A stretch of DNA of 41,833 nt from a virus: the IMG/VR virus record IMGVR_UViG_3300021197_000193, positions 1 to 41,833 of that record; one strand, given 5' to 3'. The position numbers and the translations under genes are program-made. Positions 14,701-21,023 of the stretch are shown piece after piece (the stretch's first letter is position 1; each line of letters opens with the position of its first letter). A model generated the notes under the pieces. It saw nothing but the letters and a program-made list of their open reading frames with translations. It was not told the DNA's origin and did not search any database.

Positions 14701-15142
14701 AAACCGTATAGACCGTGAATTAAAGACACGAGAACGTACCGTTCGTAAAAAGGCTTGGACGCGCCCAGAGGTGTTACCATCTCCAAATCCCCAGCCGGGT
14801 TACGAATTTCATTGGGTCCGCGTGAGCACGCAAGGACAAGTGGACGCCACTAACGTTTCTTCAAAACTTCGTGAAGGTTGGGAGCCTGTAAAGGCAACAG
14901 ACCATCCAGAGATTACCATGGTTGCGATTGAACAAGATCGTTTCAAAGACAACGTGGTTATTGGTGGATTGATGTTGTGTAAGGCTCCAGTAGAGTTGGT
15001 AGAGGAACGGAATGAATACTATTCAGGCCAAGCCAAAGCCCAAATGAACTCTGTAGACAACAACCTTATGAGAGAAAGTGACCCGCGTATGCCTATCTTC
15101 AATGATAGAAAAACGAATGTCACTTTTGGTAAAGGAACTTAA
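14693..15142 (+). CDS. Head-operon protein of unknown role
   Basis: 149 residues, basic at the N-terminus (RELKTRERTVRKKAW). It is followed by a compact region, YEFHWVRVSTQGQVDATNVSSKLREGWEPVK, and a C-terminal tail ending in TNVTFGKGT. This form is familiar to me from uncharacterised proteins beside the scaffold and capsid of marine phages. It is coupled to the scaffold gene by an 8-bp overlap. A head-assembly or minor capsid role is inferred from position only. Confidence 0.7.
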   Translation: MAENRIDRELKTRERTVRKKAWTRPEVLPSPNPQPGYEFHWVRVSTQGQVDATNVSSKLREGWEPVKATDHPEITMVAIEQDRFKDNVVIGGLMLCKAPVELVEERNEYYSGQAKAQMNSVDNNLMRESDPRMPIFNDRKTNVTFGKGT

Positions 15143-15157
15143 TCTTAGGAGCTTAAT

Positions 15158-15757
15158 ATGGCTTATCCTACCGTGGACGCCCCCTATGGGCTGAAACCGA
15201 TCAATTTGATCGGGGGTCAGGTTTTTGCTGGGGCAACTCGACAAATCCCTGTCGCTTCAGGTTATAACACAAATATCCTTAACGGAGACCTTGTGAAACT
15301 TGTAGCTTCTGGCACACTTGAAAAAGATGCTGGAACCGCAACTGCTACACCCGTGGGTGTATTTCTTGGCTGTCGTTATACAGACCCTAACTTGGGTTAT
15401 GAATTGTATAGCCAGCATTATCCTGCAAACACTGTAGCAAGTGACATCGTTGCTTATGTAGCAGACGATCCTGACCAGCTTTATAAAGTTGCCGTTGTGT
15501 CTGGCACAACTGTAATTGCTGGTGTAGGTCGCACTGCTGTAGGTAACAACGTCTCACTTGTTCAAAACGCAGGTTCCACCGCAACTGGGAACTCGAAGGT
15601 CGCTGTACTTTCGACTTCAGCAGCCACTACGAACACTTTGCCAATTCGCGTCATTGACGTGGTGGCCGAGACAGCAACCGCTGCAGACACATATGTCGAG
15701 CTGGTTGTTAAGTTCAACTTTGGTATGCACCAGTATCAACGCGCACTTGGCGTATAA
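15158..15757 (+). CDS. Candidate capsid decoration protein
   Basis: 199 residues, rich in Ala, Thr, Val and Gly, beta-sheet in character, directly before the major capsid gene. It begins MAYPTVDAPYGLKPINLIGG and ends NFGMHQYQRALGV. Decoration or auxiliary head proteins often lie here and have this composition. The good ribosome site (TAGGAGCTTAAT-ATG) fits a highly expressed virion protein. No specific family motif was recognised. Confidence 0.65.
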   Translation: MAYPTVDAPYGLKPINLIGGQVFAGATRQIPVASGYNTNILNGDLVKLVASGTLEKDAGTATATPVGVFLGCRYTDPNLGYELYSQHYPANTVASDIVAYVADDPDQLYKVAVVSGTTVIAGVGRTAVGNNVSLVQNAGSTATGNSKVAVLSTSAATTNTLPIRVIDVVAETATAADTYVELVVKFNFGMHQYQRALGV

Positions 15758-15769
15758 GGAGATTAACTA

Positions 15770-16675
15770 ATGGCTATTTCACGCGCCCAGCTACTTAAAG
15801 AGCTGCTCCCCGGCCTAAACGCCTTGTTTGGTCTGGAATACGCAAAGTACGGTGAAGAACACGCTGAAATCTACGAAACCGAATCATCAGATCGGTCTTT
15901 TGAAGAAGAAACCAAATTATCCGGTTTTTCAGCGGCACCTGTCAAAGACGAAGGTTCTGCCATTGAGTATGACAACGCTCAAGAAGCATGGACCGCACGC
16001 TACACACACGAAACAGTGGCAATGGGTTTCTCAATCACTGAGGAAGCTATTGAAGATAACTTGTATGACTCATTGTCAGCACGTTATACTAAAGCACTTG
16101 CTCGTGCGATGGCGTACACCAAACAAGTTAAAGCTGCGGCCATCCTAAACGGTGGTTTTGCAGGTACAACTTATGGTGACGGACAGACGTTGTTCTCCAC
16201 TGCGCATCCGCTTATTTCTGGCGGCACAAACTCAAACCGTCCTACTGTTGCAGCGGACCTTAACGAAACTTCTTTGGAAGCGGCTGTTATTGGTATCGCG
16301 GCATGGACAGACGAACGTAGTTTGTTGATTGCAGCGCAACCACGTAAATTGATTATCCCACCTGCCCTGCAATTTGTTGCTACGCGCTTGTTGGATACCG
16401 ATGGACGTGTTGGCACTGCAGATAATGATATTAACGCATTGCGTAACAATGGGTCTATCCCAGAAGGTTATGCAGTCAATCATTATCTAACTGACAGCAA
16501 CGCTTGGTTCTTGACCACAGACATTCCAAACGGTCTGAAACACTTTACACGTAGCCCAATGTCTACTTCTATGGATGCAGACTTTGATACGGGTAACAGT
16601 CGTTATAAAGCCCGTGAGCGTTATTCGTTTGGTGTATCCGATCCCTTGGGTATTTACGGTTCCCCCGGAGCCTAA
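15770..16675 (+). CDS. Major capsid protein (Mu gpT-like type)
   Basis: 301 residues. It has features of the Mu gpT-like head protein family: an N-terminal 'LLPGLNALFGLEYAKY' segment, ARYTHETVAMGFSITEEAIEDNLYDSL, a YTKQVKAAAILN motif, and a 'PTVAADL...LEAAV' to 'PRKLIIPP' domain expected of an HK97-like fold. The strong ribosome site AAGGAGATTAACTA and the terminator immediately after the gene fit the most abundant virion protein. No separate protease gene is visible nearby. Confidence 0.88.
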   Translation: MAISRAQLLKELLPGLNALFGLEYAKYGEEHAEIYETESSDRSFEEETKLSGFSAAPVKDEGSAIEYDNAQEAWTARYTHETVAMGFSITEEAIEDNLYDSLSARYTKALARAMAYTKQVKAAAILNGGFAGTTYGDGQTLFSTAHPLISGGTNSNRPTVAADLNETSLEAAVIGIAAWTDERSLLIAAQPRKLIIPPALQFVATRLLDTDGRVGTADNDINALRNNGSIPEGYAVNHYLTDSNAWFLTTDIPNGLKHFTRSPMSTSMDADFDTGNSRYKARERYSFGVSDPLGIYGSPGA

Positions 16676-16697
16676 AACATTCCAAACAAATAAAATT

Positions 16698-16729
16698 AGG
16701 GGCAGCTTCGGTTGCCCCTTTCTTTTTGG
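16698..16729 (+). terminator. Intrinsic terminator after the major capsid gene
   Basis: GGGGCAGC, a UUCG tetraloop, GTTGCCCC, then TTTCTTTTT. A perfect stem (one G-U pair) on the most stable type of loop. It would end most head-operon transcripts or trim the capsid mRNA, and it separates head from tail genes. Confidence 0.9.
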
Positions 16730-16740
16730 TTCTTTCTGTG

Positions 16741-16779
16741 TATAATATGTTTATCCCTGACAGCTACGTGGTGTAGCTG
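16741..16779 (+). promoter_or_regulatory. -10 element and leader hairpin before the tail genes
   Basis: A consensus TATAAT lies at 16741-16746 right after the terminator; the -35 (16718-16723, CTTTCT) is poor. A perfect 7-bp hairpin CAGCTAC/GTAGCTG (16761-16779) follows in the presumed 5' leader, 23 bp before the start codon. The pair looks like a restart of transcription with a structured, possibly stabilising, leader. Confidence 0.5.
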
Positions 16780-16802
16780 ACCAACCCAGACAGGAGATCG
16801 AC

Positions 16803-17273
16803 ATGGGTACAACTACTTTTTCCGGTCCTATTCGGGCAGGCAACATCCGTAACACTAATGGCACTACCGTAGGCTCTGATGTAGCCAATGTAGGATATGT
16901 TGTTATGGCTCAAGCGCACACAGCAGACCTATCAGGCGGCGCACTTACAGCTTCTGTTACAAACATTGTTATTCCAGCTAACTCCAAAATCGTAAACATT
17001 GTGGTCGATATGGAGACAGCAGCTAATGCAACTTCAAATATTAGCGTTGGACAACAAGGCGGTAACAACAATACGTTCATCAACGCGCTTGCTTCGGGTA
17101 CAACTGCGGGGCTAAAAACTATCACGACCCAAGGTGGTGGTACATTGGCGTGGAAAAACACAGGCACATCCGACCTTCGTTTGACTGTTACCACAAGCGC
17201 AGCAACTAACGCAGGTTCTGCCGTAATCACTGTAATGTATTGCCAAGCGTTTAATACAGCAGTCCAACCGTAA
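16803..17273 (+). CDS. Beta-rich virion protein, first tail-side gene
   Basis: 156 residues, Ala/Thr/Asn/Gly-rich, begins MGTTTFSGPIRAGNIRNTNG. Such N-termini recur in marine phage virion proteins. The stretch VTNIVIPANSKIVNIVVDMETAANATSNISVG suggests a jelly-roll-like fold. It has a good ribosome site (CAGGAGATCGAC). It is probably a decoration or fibre-like structural protein. It has no membrane or catalytic signature. The next gene has similar character and may be a partner. Confidence 0.65.
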   Translation: MGTTTFSGPIRAGNIRNTNGTTVGSDVANVGYVVMAQAHTADLSGGALTASVTNIVIPANSKIVNIVVDMETAANATSNISVGQQGGNNNTFINALASGTTAGLKTITTQGGGTLAWKNTGTSDLRLTVTTSAATNAGSAVITVMYCQAFNTAVQP

Positions 17274-17285
17274 AGAGGTGCTACT

Positions 17286-17570
17286 ATGGCTGCTAATTTA
17301 GTACGCGCATTTAATGTTGCACAAGGTGACGCCGCTGCACTTGTTGGACCTAGCCGTTCTCGTATTTTAGGGGTGTTGGTTAATGCCGCTGCCGCTTGTG
17401 CGTTTACACTACGTGACGGTAGCGCCACTGGTACTATTCTTCTGGACCTTACGTTGCCTGTAGGGTGGAATGATGTGTACATCCCCGCAGACGGTATTTT
17501 GGCCGAGAACGGTTGTTATGTAGCCGCGCTTACAGGTTCAAACAACAAGATAACTATTCTGTTGGAGTAG
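17286..17570 (+). CDS. Small beta-rich virion protein
   Basis: 94 residues, probably a single small beta domain: SRILGVLVNAAAACAFTLRDGSATGTILLDLTLPVGW. It follows the previous gene after 12 bp with an AGAGGTGCTACT ribosome site. It is likely structural by composition and context. The exact role is unknown. Confidence 0.65.
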   Translation: MAANLVRAFNVAQGDAAALVGPSRSRILGVLVNAAAACAFTLRDGSATGTILLDLTLPVGWNDVYIPADGILAENGCYVAALTGSNNKITILLE

Positions 17571-17573
17571 GCT

Positions 17574-17882
17574 ATGCGGGCATATTACAAAAAAGGTGGG
17601 GGCGTAAAATCTCCCGCTTGGACCCGCAAAGAAGGCAAAAGTGAATCTGGTGGCCTAAACGCTAAGGGAGTTGCTAGTTATCGTAAAGCAAACCCCGGCA
17701 GTAAGTTAAAAACTGCGGTTACTACTAAGCCTAGCAAACTTAAAAAAGGGTCTAAAGCTGCCAATCGGCGGAAGTCTTTCTGCGCACGCATGAAGGGCAT
17801 GAAGAAGCGCAACACAAGCTCAAAGACGGCTAACGACCCTAACAGCCGTATTAACAAGAGCTTACGAAAGTGGAACTGTTAA
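17574..17882 (+). CDS. Basic small virion-type protein (DUF6321-like)
   Basis: 102 residues, about one-quarter Lys/Arg. It carries the pattern WTRKEGK..SGGLNAKGVASY near residues 16-37, KPSKLKKGSKAANRRKSFCARM (about 57-78) and a final SLRKWNC. I recognise this from small basic proteins of cyanophages and other marine phages, filed as DUF6321 to my recollection. Its role is not established. The charge suggests DNA contact or a minor virion component. Confidence 0.75.
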   Translation: MRAYYKKGGGVKSPAWTRKEGKSESGGLNAKGVASYRKANPGSKLKTAVTTKPSKLKKGSKAANRRKSFCARMKGMKKRNTSSKTANDPNSRINKSLRKWNC

Positions 17883-17899
17883 CAATGGATAGGACTAAT

Positions 17900-18223
17900 A
17901 TGGAAAGTTCATTACGCCCAAAGGCCCGCCCTAAGTCTCTGACTAAGAAAAAGAAGAAATTAGCGCCGTCTATGAGCCTTCGCCCTAAAAAACGCCCTGA
18001 AGGACAACCTATAAAGCAGCGTATGAGTCCGGGGACTATGCCAACAATGGAAGAAGGCGCAGCTATTGAACGTGGCAACCGCGCGGCACAGCGTGAAGCG
18101 TACGATCAGCGCACGTTAGCGGGAGGCATGGCGCATGGCGGTAAAGTCAAAAAGATGATGGGTGGAGGCAAGATTCGCGGTTACGGTATGGCTCGTGGCG
18201 GTAAAGTTTGTAAGATGCGTTAA
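17900..18223 (+). CDS. Lys/Arg/Gly-rich small protein
   Basis: 107 residues from ATG 17900, which has AGGACTAAT before it; ATG 17885 or GTG 17870 in the same frame are possible. It has a basic head (RPKARPKSLTKKKKK) and a C-terminal glycine-basic repeat: MAHGGKVKKMMGGGK, then MARGGKVCKMR. Such GGKV tails occur in several small proteins of marine phage head-tail regions. The function is unknown. The stop overlaps the next start (TAATG). Confidence 0.65.
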   Translation: MESSLRPKARPKSLTKKKKKLAPSMSLRPKKRPEGQPIKQRMSPGTMPTMEEGAAIERGNRAAQREAYDQRTLAGGMAHGGKVKKMMGGGKIRGYGMARGGKVCKMR

Positions 18224-18402
18224 TGCGTAGGTACTACAAATCCGGTGGTTGTGGCTGTTCTTCTCGTAGCAAAGGTTACAAGAAGGGCGGCTCTGTTAAG
18301 GATGCGTGTTACCGCAAAGTAAAGGCAAGCTATAAGGTGTTCCCGAGCGCGTATGCAAGTGGGGCCATTGCAAAATGTAGAAAGAAGAAGGCGGGCAAGT
18401 AA
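18223..18402 (+). CDS. 59-residue Cys/Lys-rich basic peptide
   Basis: A short gene bounded by TAATG overlaps on both sides. It begins MRRYYKSGGCGCSS and contains CYRKVKASYKVFPSAYASG followed by AKCRKKKAGK. That second block is a widespread signature of tiny basic phage proteins, whose role I cannot name. Cysteines at both ends of the block could bind a metal. Confidence 0.75.
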   Translation: MRRYYKSGGCGCSSRSKGYKKGGSVKDACYRKVKASYKVFPSAYASGAIAKCRKKKAGK

Positions 18403-18680
18403 TGGCTGTTCGCAAGACCGCAAAAGGCGCAGCACTAAAACGCTGGTTCAAGGAGGACTGGAAGGATGTTAAGACGGGTAAGCCATGCGGTCGTAAAAAA
18501 GGTGAAAGCCGTGGTACGCCGTATTGTAGACCATCTAAACGAATTTCTAGCAAAACTCCAAAAACTAGCGGGGAAATGACGAAAACAGAAAAAAGCAAAC
18601 GTATAGCGCAGAAAAAACGTTTGGGGCAACCCGCAGGTAAACCTAAACGCGTAGCACCGTTAAAAAGGCGTAAGAAATGA
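18402..18680 (+). CDS. Basic small protein, DUF5872-like
   Basis: 92 residues, very basic. The N-terminal block LKRWFKEDWKDVKTGKPCGRK followed by TPYCRPSKR resembles a family of small phage and algal-virus proteins that I recall as DUF5872. The C-terminal half is a lysine-rich tail. It forms a translationally coupled run with the two preceding basic genes and overlaps the following adaptor gene by 4 bp (ATGA). Its role is unknown. Confidence 0.7.
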   Translation: MAVRKTAKGAALKRWFKEDWKDVKTGKPCGRKKGESRGTPYCRPSKRISSKTPKTSGEMTKTEKSKRIAQKKRLGQPAGKPKRVAPLKRRKK

Positions 18681-19366
18681 CGACATCAGGCACCACAGCG
18701 TTTAACATGGACTTCACCGAGATAGCGGAAGAAGCATGGGAACGTGCGGGCCGTGAGTTACGTTCTGGATACGACCTACGCACCGCTAGACGTTCTATGA
18801 ACCTAATGACTATAGAATGGCAGAATCGTGGCATTAATATGTGGACCATAGATTCTGGCACTGTAAACCTAGTGCAGGGCACTTCACGATACCAGTTGCC
18901 AGCAGACACTATAGATTTGCTTGAACATCAAATACGTACTAACAGTGGTAACGCGGCGACACAATCTGACCTTACCATAAGCAGAATTAGTGTAAGTACG
19001 TACGCATCTATACCTAACAAGTTAACACAAGGGCGTCCCATACAAATGTACGTAGAGCGCCTTAGAGCGGAGCCGCATGTAAACGTGTGGCCTGTGCCAG
19101 ATAACAACAACTATATTCTCTATTATTGGCGTATGCGTCGTATACAGGACGCAGGTGCGGGCGTAGAAACCGCGGATATGAACTTTAGGTTCTTGCCGTG
19201 CTTAGTAGCGGGCCTCGCATACCACATTGCTATGAAGGTTCCTGACTTAGCGGAACGCGTCCCCATGCTAAAAGCTGCTTACGAAGAACAGTTTGAGCTA
19301 GCTGCAGGGGAAGACAGAGAAAAAACGCCTGCACGGTTTGTTCCTAGAATAGGGAGAGCTGTGTAA
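18677..19366 (+). CDS. Head-to-tail adaptor (P22 gp4/T7 gp11 class, probable)
   Basis: 229 residues. The helical N-terminal half, FTEIAEEAWERAGRELRSGYDLRTARRSMNLMTIEWQNRG, resembles adaptor proteins that close the portal in short-tailed phages. The TIDLLEHQIRTN region follows, and RPIQMYVERLRAEPHVNVWPVPD is a beta part. Size and position, with the second adaptor-like gene at 19925, support the call. P22 gp4 also has peptidoglycan-cleaving activity; no such motif is evident here. Confidence 0.75.
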   Translation: MTTSGTTAFNMDFTEIAEEAWERAGRELRSGYDLRTARRSMNLMTIEWQNRGINMWTIDSGTVNLVQGTSRYQLPADTIDLLEHQIRTNSGNAATQSDLTISRISVSTYASIPNKLTQGRPIQMYVERLRAEPHVNVWPVPDNNNYILYYWRMRRIQDAGAGVETADMNFRFLPCLVAGLAYHIAMKVPDLAERVPMLKAAYEEQFELAAGEDREKTPARFVPRIGRAV

Positions 19367-19731
19367 TGACCGAACGGTTTGCTTCTTCTAAAAATGCTTT
19401 GGGCCTGTGCGATGTGTGTGGGTTCCAGTACAAGCTAAAAGAGTTGCAACCTTTGTTTGTTAAGGGGCGCAACACGCACATGCACGCGTGTGAAGAATGT
19501 TGGAGTCCCGATCACCCGCAACTAAAACTAGGGGAATTTCCAGTAAATGACCCGCAGGCTATACGAAACCCACGCCCAGATCAAAGTTTAGGGGCGTCTG
19601 GACCGTACAGCAGTCGTGGGGTGCAGTGGGGGTGGAATCCTGTAGGGGGTGGCTTTGATCCGTTTAGTCTTGTACCAAACACGTTAGTTGGTACTGGATT
19701 TGTGGGCACAGTTACTGTAACAACAACATAG
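19366..19731 (+). CDS. Zinc-binding tail-region protein
   Basis: 121 residues. CDVCGFQYKLKELQPLFVKG and CEECWSPDHPQLKLGE give a CxxC...CxxC zinc knuckle. The DPQAIRNPRPD motif after it is typical of an uncharacterised protein found beside the adaptor genes of many marine phages. The C-terminus is Gly/Val/Thr-rich. The start overlaps the previous stop (TAATGA). A structural role is probable. Confidence 0.75.
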   Translation: MTERFASSKNALGLCDVCGFQYKLKELQPLFVKGRNTHMHACEECWSPDHPQLKLGEFPVNDPQAIRNPRPDQSLGASGPYSSRGVQWGWNPVGGGFDPFSLVPNTLVGTGFVGTVTVTTT

Positions 19732-19741
19732 GAGGTGTATA

Positions 19742-19921
19742 ATGCCTAAAGTTGGAAACAAAATGTTTGGCTACGATGCCGCGGGAAAGAAAGCCGCCGC
19801 TAAAGAAGCAAAGAAATCTGGTCAGTCTATGACTAGCGCGTACAAAAAAGGTGGGCAGATTAAAGTTCGCGGTACGGGCGCGGCTACAAAAGGGCTGTAT
19901 GCCCGTGGCCCAATGGGGTAA
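19742..19921 (+). CDS. 59-residue basic Gly/Lys-rich peptide
   Basis: This short gene has a strong ribosome site (AGGAGGTGTATA-ATG). It begins MPKVGNKMFGYDAAGKKAAA and has a KKGGQIKVRGTGAATKGL tail. That tail echoes the GGKV tails of the other small basic proteins here, and KVRGTGAA...G motifs are frequent in such phage proteins. It is probably a minor virion component. Confidence 0.75.
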   Translation: MPKVGNKMFGYDAAGKKAAAKEAKKSGQSMTSAYKKGGQIKVRGTGAATKGLYARGPMG

Positions 19922-19924
19922 AAT

Positions 19925-20554
19925 ATGAACTATACCGAGCTGAAAACTAATATAGAAGACATCTGCGAAAGTTCTTTTACAGATGCCCAGCTCGCTATGT
20001 TTACAGAGCAGGCCGAACAGAAAATATATAACACCGTACAAATACCTGCTTTACGCAGGAATGTTACGGGGGCTGTAACGGTTAATAACAAGTACCTAAC
20101 CATGCCTACTGATTTTTTGTACACATACTCCCTTGCGTTAGTGGATGCTGATGGGGGCTATAATTACCTTATAAACAAAGACGTAAACTTTATTAGGGAA
20201 GCATACCCTACTCCTACGTCTGTGGGGTTTCCTAAACACTACGCATACTTTGATGATAGTTCGTTTATTCTAGGTCCAACACCTAGTGGAAACTACACCG
20301 CGGAACTTCATTATGGATATTACCCGCCTTCTATAGTTACTGCGGGTACTACATGGTTGGGTGAAGAGTTTGATTCTGCGTTGATGAACGGCGCGTTGAT
20401 TGAGGCTATCCGGTTCTTAAAAGGTGAACCAGATGTTGTTCAGAATTATGAAAAAATGTACTTACAGTCTGTGACCCTGTTAAAAGGGCTTGGAGATGGT
20501 AAACTACGTGAAGACGCCTATCGCTCGGGACAGTTCCGAGTGCCAGTAAGCTAA
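19925..20554 (+). CDS. Phage adaptor protein (gp11-like)
   Basis: 209 residues. MNYTELKTNIEDICESSFTDAQLAMFTEQAEQKIYNTVQIPALRR is the helical start of 'phage adaptor protein' homologues in marine podoviruses. The middle strand region includes YLTMPTDFLYTYSL and a FDDSSFILGPTPSGNYTAELHYGYYP module, followed by helices EAIRFLKGEPDVVQNYEKMY. It should sit between portal and nozzle. It starts 3 bp after the preceding peptide gene. Confidence 0.8.
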   Translation: MNYTELKTNIEDICESSFTDAQLAMFTEQAEQKIYNTVQIPALRRNVTGAVTVNNKYLTMPTDFLYTYSLALVDADGGYNYLINKDVNFIREAYPTPTSVGFPKHYAYFDDSSFILGPTPSGNYTAELHYGYYPPSIVTAGTTWLGEEFDSALMNGALIEAIRFLKGEPDVVQNYEKMYLQSVTLLKGLGDGKLREDAYRSGQFRVPVS

Positions 20555-20566
20555 AGGAGATTAGAT

Positions 20567-21004
20567 ATGGCTATAACACAGGCGATGTGTACCAGTTTCA
20601 AGCAAGCCCTGCTTGATGGTGAAATGGACTTCAGCAGCAATACAGCGCAAACATTTAAAATCGCGTTGTATACTTCATCCGCTTCTTTGGCTGCGGCTAC
20701 TACTGCGTATACCACTTCTAATGAGGTGTCGGGTACGGGGTATAGCGCAGGTGGGAACACGTTGACTATATCGACGAACCCAACAAATGGTGGATCAGGA
20801 ACTACCGTGTTTTTGAGCTTCGGCACAAGCACATGGTCTTCATCTACAATAACCGCTCGCGGTGCGTTGATTTACAAATCAGGTGGTGGGAACCCATCTG
20901 TAGCGGTGCTTGATTTTGGCGCGGACAAATCTTCTTCTAATGGAGATTTTCAAATCCAATTCCCAACAGCAAACGCTACAAGTGCTATTATTCGTATTGC
21001 GTAA
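20567..21004 (+). CDS. Beta-rich tail/fibre-associated protein
   Basis: 145 residues. It begins MAITQAMCTSFKQALLDGEMDF, then a Ser/Thr/Gly-rich beta domain that includes TFKIALYTSSASL. The form recurs in marine phages upstream of fibre genes. The strong ribosome site AAGGAGATTAGAT precedes it. It is likely a small structural or fibre-attachment protein. No enzyme motif is seen. Confidence 0.7.
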   Translation: MAITQAMCTSFKQALLDGEMDFSSNTAQTFKIALYTSSASLAAATTAYTTSNEVSGTGYSAGGNTLTISTNPTNGGSGTTVFLSFGTSTWSSSTITARGALIYKSGGGNPSVAVLDFGADKSSSNGDFQIQFPTANATSAIIRIA

Positions 21005-21023
21005 ACTATAGAGGTGGTCGTAT

